DNA from: Candidatus Latescibacterota bacterium
GTDB taxonomy: Bacteria > JAAXHH01 > JACQVL01
DNA length: 22,623 nucleotides
Direction: 5' to 3'
Assembly: GCA_016209865.1 (NCBI GenBank)
Contig: JACQVL010000342.1
Coordinates: 1 to 22,623, forward strand
Positions 7,668 to 15,736 of this stretch are shown in pieces. Position 1 is the stretch's first letter, and each line of letters begins with the position of its first letter. The position numbers were made by a program, and so were the translations under genes. Under the pieces are notes generated by a model. It worked only from the letters and a program-made list of their open reading frames with translations. It was not told the DNA's origin and did no database searches.

Positions 7668-8806
7668 TCATCACAGATGTTCTCACCTATCTCGTCCATC
7701 CGGACCACCGGAACCTCCTCTTCGTCAAGGTGCGCACGGATGAGGGGATCGACGGCATCGGAGAGGCGTATTCTGTCGGCCCGGACGACGCGACGGCGGC
7801 GACGATCCAGTATTTTAAGGACTGGATCGTCGGGCTCGACCCGATGCGGGTCGAAGACCTCTGGGCACGGTTGTACAACGGCAGCCGGTTTCCCGGCGGC
7901 TCGATCGTCAATTCCGCTATCAGCGGGATCGAGCATGCTCTGTGGGATATCAAGGGCAAGGCTCTGGGAGTGCCCGTCTACCAGCTCTTAGGGGGGGCAT
8001 GCCGGGACAAGGTTCGCGTCTACCAGGGCACGGGCGGAGCCACCCCTGACGAGATGGCTGCACATGCCGTCTCGCTCATCGAACGGTACGGGTACACCGC
8101 CCTCAAGATCGGTCCGCAGCCGCCCGGACACCACAGCCTGCCCATCAACCGGGTCGTCCGGGAGTCCGCCGTCCGTCTGGAAGCGGTGCGGAAGGCGGTC
8201 GGTCCCGACATCGACATCGGCGTCGATCCCCACGCGACGACCTTCGAGCCCATCCGGGCGATCCAGATGGCAGAAGCGCTCAAGCCATACACCCCGTTCT
8301 TCTTCGAGGAACCGCTCCGGCCTGAGAACATCGACGCGCTGGCCAGAGTCGCGGCTCAGGTCGACATCCCGATCGCGACCGGGGAGATGCTGTACACGAA
8401 GTTCGAGTTCCGGGACCTCCTCGTCAAGGCCGCGGCCGATATCCTCCAGCCGGACGTGTGCTGCGCGGGCGGTCTGCTGGAGATGAAGAAGATCGCCGCG
8501 ATGGCGGAGGCGTTCTACGTCTCCATCGCGCCCCACAACCCGATGGGACCAGTGGCTACCGCCGTCAACGTCCATTTCGCCGCATCCACACCCAATTTCC
8601 TCATCCTCGAGTACATCCCAGACGACGCACCACCGCGCCGGGACCTCGTCAAAGAGCCGCTCGTCGTCAAGAACGGGTACATCGACCTCCCGACCAAGCC
8701 GGGGCTGGGGATCGAACTGAACGAAGAGGCGTTCGTCCACTATCCCTTCAAGCCCTGGCGGCGCGGGTTCCCGTTGCACGACGACGGCGCGATGGCGTTG
8801 ATATGA
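7664..8806 (+). CDS. Mandelate racemase/muconate lactonizing enzyme family, galactonate-dehydratase-like
   Basis: A 380-residue enolase-superfamily TIM-barrel enzyme with an N-terminal capping domain. The metal ligands are D188 (GVDPH), E215 (FFFEEP) and E241 (ATGEM). H190 in the D-x-H pair and H291 in APHNPMGP match the acid and base histidines of D-galactonate dehydratase (D183/H185 and H285 in GalD). The following segment, to NFLILEY, also has the GalD flavour. The expected reaction is syn or anti dehydration of an aldonic acid to a 2-keto-3-deoxy acid. The gene is joined by ATGA overlaps to the permease before it and the methyltransferase after it. Subgroup assignment rests on these residues. 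The exact sugar acid is not determinable. Confidence 0.9.
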   Translation: MIITDVLTYLVHPDHRNLLFVKVRTDEGIDGIGEAYSVGPDDATAATIQYFKDWIVGLDPMRVEDLWARLYNGSRFPGGSIVNSAISGIEHALWDIKGKALGVPVYQLLGGACRDKVRVYQGTGGATPDEMAAHAVSLIERYGYTALKIGPQPPGHHSLPINRVVRESAVRLEAVRKAVGPDIDIGVDPHATTFEPIRAIQMAEALKPYTPFFFEEPLRPENIDALARVAAQVDIPIATGEMLYTKFEFRDLLVKAAADILQPDVCCAGGLLEMKKIAAMAEAFYVSIAPHNPMGPVATAVNVHFAASTPNFLILEYIPDDAPPRRDLVKEPLVVKNGYIDLPTKPGLGIELNEEAFVHYPFKPWRRGFPLHDDGAMALI

Positions 8807-9603
8807 ACGCAAAGACACGGGTCAAGGCGCAATTCGAGCGTCAGGCGAAACAGTACACGGTCAGCGCCGTCCACGCGGGCGGGGAGAGCCTCGACCGGCT
8901 CGTCGACCTGGCGGAGTTGCGGCCGGAGGACGTGACGCTCGACGTGGCGACCGGGACCGGGTTCACCGCCTGCGCGGTCGCCCCGTTCGTCCGCCGGGTG
9001 GTCGCCAGCGACCTGGCGCCCGCGATGCTGAACGAGACTCGGGCGCTCGCCGCCCGGCGGGGCCTGACGAACGTGCTCGCCCAGCACGCCGACGCCGAAG
9101 CCTTGCCGTTCCGTGATCGGGTCTTCGACCTCGTCACCTGCCGGACGGCGCCCCATCATTTTCTCGACCCGATGGCGTTTTTCCGGGAGACCCATCGCGT
9201 CCTGAAGCCCGGCGGCCGGCTGGTCGTCTCCGACACCTGCTCCCCCGACGATGACGCCGGGGATGCCTGGATGAACCGGCTCGAAGTCCTCCGCGACGCC
9301 ACGCACATCCGGAATTACCGGCCGGGCGAGTGGCGGCGGATGGCCGATCAGGCCGGTCTCGTCTGGGAGACGGGGGAGGTTGGACTCCGTCAATCGATGC
9401 GTTTTCAGGAATGGGTCGCGCGATCCGGCACCCCTCCGGAGGTCATCGAGGACGTGCGGCGCATGCTCACTAAAGCTTCCCCGGCCCTGCGCGAGACGTT
9501 CCAGATCGAGGAGCGTGAAGACGACATCCATTTCGCCTGGCCGTACGTCGTGTTCCGGGCGCGGAAAATCGGTGGTCAGTGGTCGGTGATCGGTGGTCGG
9601 TGA
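8803..9603 (+). CDS. Class I SAM-dependent methyltransferase (UbiE/Methyltransf_11 type)
   Basis: A 266-residue Rossmann-fold methyltransferase. Motif I is LDVATGTG at residues 46-53, the acidic residue ending strand 2 is D70, and the post-motif segment is HADAEALPF. The VLKPGGRLVVSDT stretch is typical of UbiE-like enzymes. The ATG at 8803 overlaps the previous stop as ATGA, so the upstream open frame is a shadow and not part of the gene. The last residues (GGQWSVIGGR) and the stop are encoded by a heptad array (9571-9605), so the natural C-terminus may once have been shorter. The methyl acceptor is unknown. Membership in the permease/dehydratase operon is the only functional hint. Confidence 0.9.
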   Translation: MNAKTRVKAQFERQAKQYTVSAVHAGGESLDRLVDLAELRPEDVTLDVATGTGFTACAVAPFVRRVVASDLAPAMLNETRALAARRGLTNVLAQHADAEALPFRDRVFDLVTCRTAPHHFLDPMAFFRETHRVLKPGGRLVVSDTCSPDDDAGDAWMNRLEVLRDATHIRNYRPGEWRRMADQAGLVWETGEVGLRQSMRFQEWVARSGTPPEVIEDVRRMLTKASPALRETFQIEEREDDIHFAWPYVVFRARKIGGQWSVIGGR

Positions 9604-9605
9604 GA
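9571..9605. repeat. Heptad array GGTGGTC at the 3' end of the methyltransferase
   Basis: Five 7-bp units: GGTGGTC (9571), AGTGGTC (9578), GGTGATC (9585), GGTGGTC (9592) and GGTGAGA (9599). It supplies the methyltransferase stop codon. Eighteen bases (9572-9589) recur exactly, inverted, at 10459-10476, so the two arrays bracket the gene in between. Confidence 0.85.
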
Positions 9606-9609
9606 ACCT

Positions 9610-10479
9610 ATGAGGTATTGGTGGATCAGTGTCATCATTCTGTTCTCTGTGCCATCTGTGATTCTTGCCGCGTCCCCGCACGTCCATCAGGCCAGGGCGG
9701 TGAGCCGTGCAGAGGTGGTCGACGCGATGAAGCATTGTAAAGGGTACGACCCGACGGCCACGACCAACGGAGCCCGGTTTCAGGCGGAGGTCCTCATGCA
9801 CCTGGCCCGGCAGGCACGCGCACGGGACCCGGAAGGGCCGCCCTTGCTCGTCAGGGCCGCAGACTGGTTCCATGCGTTCTTAGAGATCACTGGCCGGACG
9901 ATCGCGACCGCCCCGCTCTTCGCCCTCCTGGCGTATCGGTACGGACAGGACATGGAGATCGACTACCGGACCGACTGTGTGATCAGCAAGGTGCTGGAAG
10001 GCCCGCGCCCGGAGTTTGCGGCGAACGTGAAGGTCTGGTGGCCAGATGCCCCGAAAGGCCCGCAGTCCTACTCCTACCAGGATACCCTGTCAACTCCCCA
10101 GTTGAGGGTGACTAACCATCGGGTCATCACCTACCGGCTGCTCGTTTTCAAGGATTGGATCGTGTACGACGAGGTCTCGGGACTGACCGGACGCCCCACG
10201 TCGGGTCTTCTGGGCGCGCTGTTCCGGCTCATCGGAGAGGGCCGGGTCGTGGAATCCCGGATGGCGATCTCCCGTGATGGACTGCAAATCTCTCGCGCAC
10301 AGGCTAAGAAAGCGTTTATAGGCGTCACGACGACCGTGACCGTGTACCCCAACGGATACACGGTCAAGGATGTCCCGCCCAATCGACGGGACCTGGAGGC
10401 TCTGGAGGCCCGACTGAAGCAACCGTTGAAGATCGAGTATGTGCCGTTTGGTGGGCCTTCACCGACCACTGACCACTGA
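9610..10479 (+). CDS. Secreted protein of unknown function, bracketed by inverted heptad arrays
   Basis: A 289-residue protein I do not recognise. Residues 1-21 form a signal peptide: MRYWW, a hydrophobic core, then a signal-peptidase-like site near ILAASP. The mature protein is soluble, with no further clear membrane segment, no lipobox and no cysteine motif. The middle part (around residues 100-190) is rich in aromatic and charged residues, and a VYPNGY segment occurs near residue 240. The start ATG lies seven bases after the methyltransferase stop without a good ribosome site. The C-terminal PSPTTDH and the stop are encoded by the right-hand heptad array. The gene has no functional link to its neighbours and could be a separate cassette. 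Coding status is well supported by length and the signal peptide. Confidence 0.75.
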   Translation: MRYWWISVIILFSVPSVILAASPHVHQARAVSRAEVVDAMKHCKGYDPTATTNGARFQAEVLMHLARQARARDPEGPPLLVRAADWFHAFLEITGRTIATAPLFALLAYRYGQDMEIDYRTDCVISKVLEGPRPEFAANVKVWWPDAPKGPQSYSYQDTLSTPQLRVTNHRVITYRLLVFKDWIVYDEVSGLTGRPTSGLLGALFRLIGEGRVVESRMAISRDGLQISRAQAKKAFIGVTTTVTVYPNGYTVKDVPPNRRDLEALEARLKQPLKIEYVPFGGPSPTTDH

Positions 10480-10488
10480 CTACCATAG
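10459..10488. repeat. Heptad array ACTGACC, inverted partner of 9571-9605
   Basis: Units ACCGACC (10461), ACTGACC (10468) and ACTGACT (10475) follow a 7-bp period. Bases 10459-10476 are the exact reverse complement of 9572-9589. It supplies the stop codon of the secreted protein and ends just before the TAGGAG ribosome site of the next gene. Confidence 0.8.
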
Positions 10489-10496
10489 GAGCGCCT

Positions 10497-11552
10497 ATGC
10501 CCTCGTATCGCGTCGGCATCGTCGGATGCAGCGGAATCGCTGCGGCATCGTCTAAGACATGGCCGGGTTCGCCCATCATCGACCCGATGCCCGATTCCCA
10601 CGCCGCGTCGTACGCCGTCGTGCCCTCGACCCGCGTCGTGGCGGTCTGCGACATCGTGCCGTCTCTGCTCGACCAGTTCGTCCACGACTGGAACGCCGCC
10701 TGGCCGGACGTGCATACCTACACCGATTACCGCGACCTGCTCGCTCGCGAACAGATCGACATCCTGAGCGTCGCCACCTCGGATCACCGGCACGCGGACA
10801 TCGTCGTGGACGCGGCGAGCGCCGGAGTCAAGGCCATCCTCTGCGAGAAGCCGATGGCGACGACCCTGGCGGACGCCGACCGGATGATCGAGGCGGTCGA
10901 ACGGAACAACGTGGTGATGACGGTCGAGCACACGCGCCGGTGGTCCGGCCTGTACCACCAGGCGCGCCAGTTGGCGCGGGACGGTGCGATCGGCCCGATC
11001 GGACGGATCGCCGGCTATCTCGGCGGCCCTCGGGCGATGCTCTTCCGCAACGGGACCCATCTGATCGACCTGTTCTGCTTCTTCGCGGAGTCGGACCCCG
11101 AATGGGTAGTCGGGGAGCTCGACCCCGGCTTTGAAGACTACTTTGAGTACCGGGGGGACGGGGGGCGTGACCCGGCGACCGACCCGGGGGCGAGCGGCTA
11201 CATCCATTTTGCGAACGGGGTTCGTGCGTTCTACAACGGGTCGAAGGGCACGCCGTCCGGGTTCTCCGTCGAGTTGTACGGTCCGCAGGGGATGATCAAG
11301 ATGGACGACACCCTGCTCGAACTCTGGACTGTCGATGAGAAGAAGCGATTCGCCGGACGGCCAATCAGCCAGCCGGGCTTCATGAAGAGCCATATCTTAG
11401 GCGCGGTTGACGAGCTCCTCCGGCTGATGGAGCACGGCGGGCAGGGCATCTCGGACGGCCGGGAGGCCCGCAAGACGGTCGCGGTGATGGTGGGACTGCT
11501 GGAATCTCAGCGGCGGGGGAATGGTCGCGTGAACCTGAAGGAGTTGGGGTGA
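10497..11552 (+). CDS. Gfo/Idh/MocA family oxidoreductase (first copy)
   Basis: A 351-residue NAD(P)-dependent dehydrogenase of the glucose-fructose oxidoreductase / inositol dehydrogenase family. The N-terminal Rossmann motif is VGIVGCSGIA (residues 6-15). The signature CEKPM places the catalytic Lys at K118. H188 in NGTHLIDL is the second active-site residue. A run of about 25 extra residues (roughly 16-42) separates the first helix from the second strand, which is unusual for the family. TAGGAG six bases upstream supports the ATG. Such enzymes oxidise hydroxyls of sugars, inositols or their acids. The following hydroxyacid dehydrogenase, four bases away, is probably in the same operon. Substrate unknown. 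Confidence 0.92.
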   Translation: MPSYRVGIVGCSGIAAASSKTWPGSPIIDPMPDSHAASYAVVPSTRVVAVCDIVPSLLDQFVHDWNAAWPDVHTYTDYRDLLAREQIDILSVATSDHRHADIVVDAASAGVKAILCEKPMATTLADADRMIEAVERNNVVMTVEHTRRWSGLYHQARQLARDGAIGPIGRIAGYLGGPRAMLFRNGTHLIDLFCFFAESDPEWVVGELDPGFEDYFEYRGDGGRDPATDPGASGYIHFANGVRAFYNGSKGTPSGFSVELYGPQGMIKMDDTLLELWTVDEKKRFAGRPISQPGFMKSHILGAVDELLRLMEHGGQGISDGREARKTVAVMVGLLESQRRGNGRVNLKELG

Positions 11553-11556
11553 AAGA

Positions 11557-12528
11557 ATGAGAAGAACGCCACACCGCCTCACGATCGTCGTGCCGGGGGA
11601 TGATCCCCCGCAGGTTCAGGGGTCGCCCCACCTGAAGTGCCTTGAGCCGTACGGGGAGGTGATCGTCTACACCGACCGGCCGGCGACCCTGGAAGAGAAG
11701 ATCGCGCGGACGCAAGACGCGGAGATTTTGATCAACTCTCGTGGTATCGTGAAATGGCCCGCTGAAGCGCTGCGCCAGCTTCCCAAACTCCGGATGATCA
11801 CGACCTGCTCGATCGGCACGGACATGATCGACCTGCCGGTCGCGCGGGAGCGGGGCATCATCGTGTGCAACCAGCCCGGCCGGACCGCGCCCGTCGTCGC
11901 GGAACACGCGTTCGGCCTGATGTTCGCCCTGGCCAAGCGGTCGGCGTTCATGACCACCTCCTTGAAAGCAGGCCGGTGGCCGCGCATGGATAACGTCTTT
12001 TTGCAGGGGAAGACCCTGGGCATCGTCGGAACAGGGGCGATCGGGGCTGAGATGGCCCGGCTCGGCCGCGTAGTCGGTCTGCGCGTCGTGGCGTGGACGT
12101 TCCATCCCTCGGCCGAGAAGGCTCAGCAGTTGGGGCTTCGGTACGTAGAGTTGGACGAACTCTTGAGCGCGTCAGACGTCATCAGTCTCCACGTCAGGTT
12201 GACGGATGACAGCCGGTGGCTGATCGGACGTCGGGAGTTCGCGCGGATGAAACAGGGGGCGCTGCTGATCAACTGCGCCCGTGCGGGCGTGGTCGAGACC
12301 GAGGCGCTCGTCGAGGCGCTTCAGACGGGGCATCTGGGGGGCGCCGGAATCGATGTGTTCGATCAGGAGCCGCTCCCGCCCGATCATCCGCTCCTGACCT
12401 GCGACCAGGTGGTGCTCACCCCGCACTGCGCGGACATGACGCCGGAGGGCGTGGACTTACTCAACGAAGGGGCGGTCGATAACGTGATCGCGTTTCTGGA
12501 GGGACGACCACAACATGTGGTGACATAG
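11557..12528 (+). CDS. D-isomer-specific 2-hydroxyacid dehydrogenase
   Basis: A 323-residue member of the phosphoglycerate dehydrogenase / glyoxylate-hydroxypyruvate reductase family. The dinucleotide motif is GIVGTGAIG (155-163). The catalytic triad is R242 (CARAG), E271 (DQEP) and H290 (TPHCAD). The strand-2 end reads VVAWTFHPS, without the Asp that favours NAD, so NADP use is possible. There is no ACT domain, so it is not a full serine-pathway enzyme; a reductase for hydroxypyruvate, glyoxylate or a related 2-oxoacid fits better. The gene starts four bases after the Gfo/Idh/MocA stop. It ends just before the convergent inverted repeat at 12541-12639. Confidence 0.92.
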   Translation: MRRTPHRLTIVVPGDDPPQVQGSPHLKCLEPYGEVIVYTDRPATLEEKIARTQDAEILINSRGIVKWPAEALRQLPKLRMITTCSIGTDMIDLPVARERGIIVCNQPGRTAPVVAEHAFGLMFALAKRSAFMTTSLKAGRWPRMDNVFLQGKTLGIVGTGAIGAEMARLGRVVGLRVVAWTFHPSAEKAQQLGLRYVELDELLSASDVISLHVRLTDDSRWLIGRREFARMKQGALLINCARAGVVETEALVEALQTGHLGGAGIDVFDQEPLPPDHPLLTCDQVVLTPHCADMTPEGVDLLNEGAVDNVIAFLEGRPQHVVT

Positions 12529-12540
12529 CTCGACTCTTCC

Positions 12541-12639
12541 ATTTTGGATTTTAGATTTTGGATTAAAGAACAGAGAGCCCAGTGCAACTCTCTTGCAGTT
12601 CATGTCTGGCTGTTCAATCCAAAATCTAAAATCCAAAAT
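12541..12639. repeat. Perfect 24-bp inverted heptad arrays (ATTTTGG) between convergent genes
   Basis: The left arm, 12541-12564, is made of ATTTTGG, ATTTTAG, ATTTTGG and ATT. The right arm, 12616-12639, is its exact reverse complement. The 51-base loop contains a second inverted pair, GAACAG near 12570 and CTGTTC near 12612. It lies between the stops of two converging genes and its last base belongs to the ThuA stop codon, so it could act as a bidirectional terminator or mRNA-end stabiliser. That role is inferred. The right inner part (12602-12620) recurs at 21540-21558. Confidence 0.9.
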
Positions 12640-13298
12640 TATATTCTCAACAGCCATCGCACCGCGTTCCGCAGGAGTCGCTGCACCATCGGGTGCTGAA
12701 GAATTTCTAAGGTATGGCCGTTCGCTAAGTACGCCACCCGGCCCTGTCCGTAGTCATACGCCCATCCGGCAGCCGACTCCCGGCCATCCCGTCCCTGGCT
12801 CTTGAGCAGCAAGTCGACCCGGTCATAATCGAACCACAGAAAATGCTGCTCATCGACGATCTCGTAATCCTCGACCCCGGCCGTGATCGGGTGAATGTGG
12901 TTGACGACCTTCACATCGAACGGCAAGATGGGCGGATGTCCCTGGTAGTACCCGCCCATCACGCGCCGGTAGCCGTTCCGCCAGGGGTACGCCCAGCCCG
13001 CGTTGTGCAGCGGCATGAACGCCCCACCGGCGGCGACGAACCCCTCGATCGCCGCTTCCTGATGGGGCTGCATCCACACCTCGGACGGCTGGTCGAACCC
13101 GTTCGGCCACTCCATCCCGTCTCGAAGGATGACCAGCAGCCGTTTTCCGTCGAGGACCTCTTTATTCAACGCTGCATAATCGGTCGTATACTCCACGACC
13201 AGTCCCGCCGCCTCCATCGCCGGGCCCACGCCACGGAACGCATCCTCCGCATGATGGTACCGGTCGCCCGCTAACAGAATCGCGTCTCTCTTCTTCAT
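12639..13298 (-). CDS. ThuA-like domain protein
   Basis: A 219-residue protein of the ThuA (trehalose utilisation) family with a class I glutamine-amidotransferase-like flavodoxin fold. Family features are the N-terminal strand ILLAGDRYHHAEDAF, the FVAAGGAFMPLHNAG segment, the VNHIHPITAGVEDYEIVDEQ region and the closing AYLANGHTLEIL...RLLRNAVRWLL. The classical amidotransferase Cys is absent, as is usual for ThuA. Such genes accompany sugar and polyol catabolic genes and Gfo/Idh/MocA enzymes, which fits this window. The molecular function of the family is poorly defined. The gene ends inside the heptad inverted repeat and starts ten bases after the stop of the permease gene upstream, so the two are probably co-transcribed. 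Confidence 0.88.
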   Translation of the reverse strand: MKKRDAILLAGDRYHHAEDAFRGVGPAMEAAGLVVEYTTDYAALNKEVLDGKRLLVILRDGMEWPNGFDQPSEVWMQPHQEAAIEGFVAAGGAFMPLHNAGWAYPWRNGYRRVMGGYYQGHPPILPFDVKVVNHIHPITAGVEDYEIVDEQHFLWFDYDRVDLLLKSQGRDGRESAAGWAYDYGQGRVAYLANGHTLEILQHPMVQRLLRNAVRWLLRI

Positions 13299-13308
13299 CG
13301 GCTTGCCT

Positions 13309-14829
13309 CTAACTCCCCGCCTGCTTGGCGGCCTGCGCTCCCTGCGCCTCAGCGATGACGCTGTGCTTCCGGCTGTAGACGAAATAGATAATCAGCCCGA
13401 TGACAAGCCAGATGATCAGACGCGCCCAGGTGTCCAGGGGGAGAGAGAGCATCAACGCCAGGTTGGCGAGGATGCCCGCTATCGAGACGAAGCTGACCCA
13501 CGGGGTGCGGAACGGTCGTCGCTGGTTCGGGTGGGTACGACGGAGGATCAAGACCGCAGCGCACACGATGACGAACGCCAGCAGGGTGCCGATGTTCACC
13601 ATATCGGCCAGGATATCGATCGGGGTGAGCGCGGCCACGACCCCGCACACCGTCCCCGTCAGGATCGTCGCCCGGTGGGGGGTCCGGAATCGCGGATGCA
13701 CGACCCCGAAAACCTTCCGGGGCAGCAGCCCGTCCCGGGCCATCGCCAAGAAGACCCGAGGCTGGCTGAGGAGCATGACGAGCATCACGCTCGTGATGCC
13801 CGCCACCGCGCCCACAGAGACCAGGAACACGGCGATATTCAACCCATAATTCGAGAACACCGACGCGACCGGCGCGCCGATGTCGATCTGGTCATACTTG
13901 ACCATCCCGGTCAGGACAGCGGTGACCAAGATATACAAGATCGTACAGATGCCCAGAGAGGACAAGATGCCAATTGGTACGTCCCGTTGCGGGTTTTTGG
14001 CCTCCTCCGCATGAGTAGAGATCGAATCGAACCCGATATAGGCAAAGAATATTCGCCCCGCTCCGCGCATCACGCCGGCCAGCCCGAACGGGAGGAACGG
14101 CGTCCAGTTCGCCCGGTTGATATAAGACGAGCCGACGAAGATGACGAAGAGGACGACGGCGAGCTTGATGACGACCATCGTGGCGTTGAACCGGGCGCTC
14201 TCGCGAATCCCGATGACGAGGACGACGGTGACGACCGCGATGATGAAGAGCGCTAAGAAATTGGCCGCAAACGGAATCCCGAAGACGGATGGAATCTCGA
14301 TCGAAGAATACAGCGCAAGCAGTTCATCCGTCGTGCCCTTCTCCGTCGCTTCTTTGAGGAGCGCCGTCGCCGACCAGTAGTCGTTGGCGAACCAGATGGG
14401 GAATTTGACGTCGAATAAGCTCATTAACTTGGCGAAGTACTTCGACCAGCCGTACGCGACCGTGCTCGACCCCATCGCGTACTCGAGGATCAGGTCCCAG
14501 CCGATGACCCAGGCCATCAACTCGCCCAGGGTGGCGTAAGCATACGTATATGCGCTGCCGGCCACCGGGATCATCGAGGCGAATTCCGCGTAGCACAGCC
14601 CGGCGAACGCGCACCCGATCCCGGCGAAGACGAACGACAGCATCAGACCCGGCCCGGCAAATTCCTTCGCGGCCAGGCCGGTGAGGACGAAGATCCCGGT
14701 CCCGATGATGGCGCCGATGCCGAGGGAGGTCAGCGTGATCGGGCCGAGCACGCGCCGGAGCCGCTGTTCCCCCTGAAGCTCCGCTTCCAACTGGGCCATC
14801 GTCTTCTTGGCAAAGAGTGAATGCGCCAT
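13309..14829 (-). CDS. APC-superfamily amino acid permease (cationic amino acid transporter type)
   Basis: A 506-residue membrane protein with about twelve hydrophobic segments. The CAT/YfnA signature GIGAIIGTGIFVLTG opens the first helix. CYAEFASMIPVAGSAYTYAYA follows in helix 3, and FFAYIGFDSISTHAEEAKNP marks the conserved seventh-helix region. The C-terminus is a short charged tail. The start is supported by AAGGAGG (complement of 14834-14840), just upstream on the minus strand. The likely role is uptake of amino acids, with specificity unknown. A heptad array lies immediately 5' of the ribosome site. It is not closely similar to the other permease at 6255-7667, which lacks the IGTGIF motif. 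Confidence 0.93.
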   Translation of the reverse strand: MAHSLFAKKTMAQLEAELQGEQRLRRVLGPITLTSLGIGAIIGTGIFVLTGLAAKEFAGPGLMLSFVFAGIGCAFAGLCYAEFASMIPVAGSAYTYAYATLGELMAWVIGWDLILEYAMGSSTVAYGWSKYFAKLMSLFDVKFPIWFANDYWSATALLKEATEKGTTDELLALYSSIEIPSVFGIPFAANFLALFIIAVVTVVLVIGIRESARFNATMVVIKLAVVLFVIFVGSSYINRANWTPFLPFGLAGVMRGAGRIFFAYIGFDSISTHAEEAKNPQRDVPIGILSSLGICTILYILVTAVLTGMVKYDQIDIGAPVASVFSNYGLNIAVFLVSVGAVAGITSVMLVMLLSQPRVFLAMARDGLLPRKVFGVVHPRFRTPHRATILTGTVCGVVAALTPIDILADMVNIGTLLAFVIVCAAVLILRRTHPNQRRPFRTPWVSFVSIAGILANLALMLSLPLDTWARLIIWLVIGLIIYFVYSRKHSVIAEAQGAQAAKQAGS

Positions 14830-14849
14830 ACATCCTCCTTAGAAAGGCA

Positions 14850-14926
14850 ATGATGAATGATGAACGAGGAATGATGAACGAAAACCAGGAAGAACGAGCA
14901 TGATCGGTCCCCGTTCATCGTTCTCC
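14850..14926. repeat. Heptad array ATGATGA with partial inverted arm
   Basis: Units ATGATGA (14850), ATGATGA (14857), ACGAGGA (14864), ATGATGA (14871) and ACGAAAA (14878) follow a 7-bp period. A short inverted arm, GTTCATC and GTTCTCC (14913-14926), reaches into the 3' end of the phosphatase gene and includes its stop codon. On the transcribed strand the array lies just 5' of the permease ribosome site. Confidence 0.75.
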
Positions 14927-15727
14927 TGTAAAGATCGCCTTGAGCGCAGCATGATCGAGATGGCCGTTCGTCGCTAAGAACGGGAGCCGGTCGACGGCGT
15001 ACTCCGAGAGCGTCTGTGTGAGCGGAAAGACCGGGGCGCCGTCAAATCGCGTGATCCGGCCTCCCGCCTCCTCGACGAGGAGACTCCCGGCTGCGATATC
15101 CCAGAGCTTGGTGGAATCCGAGAACGCGCCGTCCAGCCATCCGCAGGCGATGGCGCAGAGATGGAGCGCCGCCGACCCCAGGTTCCGGTACTCGTCGAAG
15201 TCCTCCAGCACACGGACGACGTGAGGCGGGGGAGGGCCGATGAACCGGGAGGAGAACCCGAACAGCGTCCGTGTCGAGAGCGGAGCCGTGCGTGTATGGA
15301 GGCATTCCCCGTTCCTGAAGGCTCCGCCGCCCCGTACGGCCTTGAAGGTGTCGTTTCGGTTGGGATCGTAGACGACTCCGACCACCACCCGCCCCTCGTG
15401 CACGATGCCGATAGAGACGACGAAAATTGGAATGCCGTGCGCGTAGTTCGTCGTCCCGTCGATCGGGTCGATCACCCAGGCGTAGCCGGACGACCCCGGC
15501 TGGAGTCCGAATTCCTCGCCGAGCATCGCGTCGGCGGGGAAGTGCGACCGGATGGCGTCGATGATCAGCCGTTCAGACGCCCGGTCCGCTTCGGTCACGA
15601 TCTCCCGAAGCCGGTCATCCTTGAGCGTCCCGCGCCGGTCGGTCTGCTGGACGATCAGCCGGCCCGCCTCGGTCGCCGCCTGAGTCGCCAGGGCGAGACG
15701 CGAATCGAGCGAAGAGCGATCCGACAC
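14915..15727 (-). CDS. Inositol monophosphatase family phosphatase
   Basis: A 270-residue Mg2+-dependent phosphatase of the IMPase / histidinol-phosphatase / CysQ superfamily. The metal-site motifs are complete: GEE at 70-72, DPIDGT at 87-92 (WVIDPIDGTTNYAHG) and LWDIAAG with D210. The length is normal for bacterial SuhB-like enzymes. Possible substrates are myo-inositol-1-phosphate, other sugar phosphates or histidinol phosphate. The NIPSNAP gene upstream ends nine bases before its start, so both sit in one leftward operon. With Gfo/Idh/MocA, isomerase and ThDP enzymes nearby, an inositol or polyol-phosphate role is attractive but unproven. Confidence 0.93.
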   Translation of the reverse strand: MSDRSSLDSRLALATQAATEAGRLIVQQTDRRGTLKDDRLREIVTEADRASERLIIDAIRSHFPADAMLGEEFGLQPGSSGYAWVIDPIDGTTNYAHGIPIFVVSIGIVHEGRVVVGVVYDPNRNDTFKAVRGGGAFRNGECLHTRTAPLSTRTLFGFSSRFIGPPPPHVVRVLEDFDEYRNLGSAALHLCAIACGWLDGAFSDSTKLWDIAAGSLLVEEAGGRITRFDGAPVFPLTQTLSEYAVDRLPFLATNGHLDHAALKAIFTGER

Positions 15728-15736
15728 GAGCGACTC

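Noticed and set aside
8458-8802. N-terminal extension of the methyltransferase
   Set aside because: The extra residues overlap the dehydratase gene and are Arg/Pro-rich; the ATG at 8803 with an ATGA overlap gives a normal family N-terminus.
12639-13298. Class I glutamine amidotransferase
   Set aside because: The nucleophilic Cys in a G-C-G elbow is missing; the motif pattern fits ThuA-like proteins.
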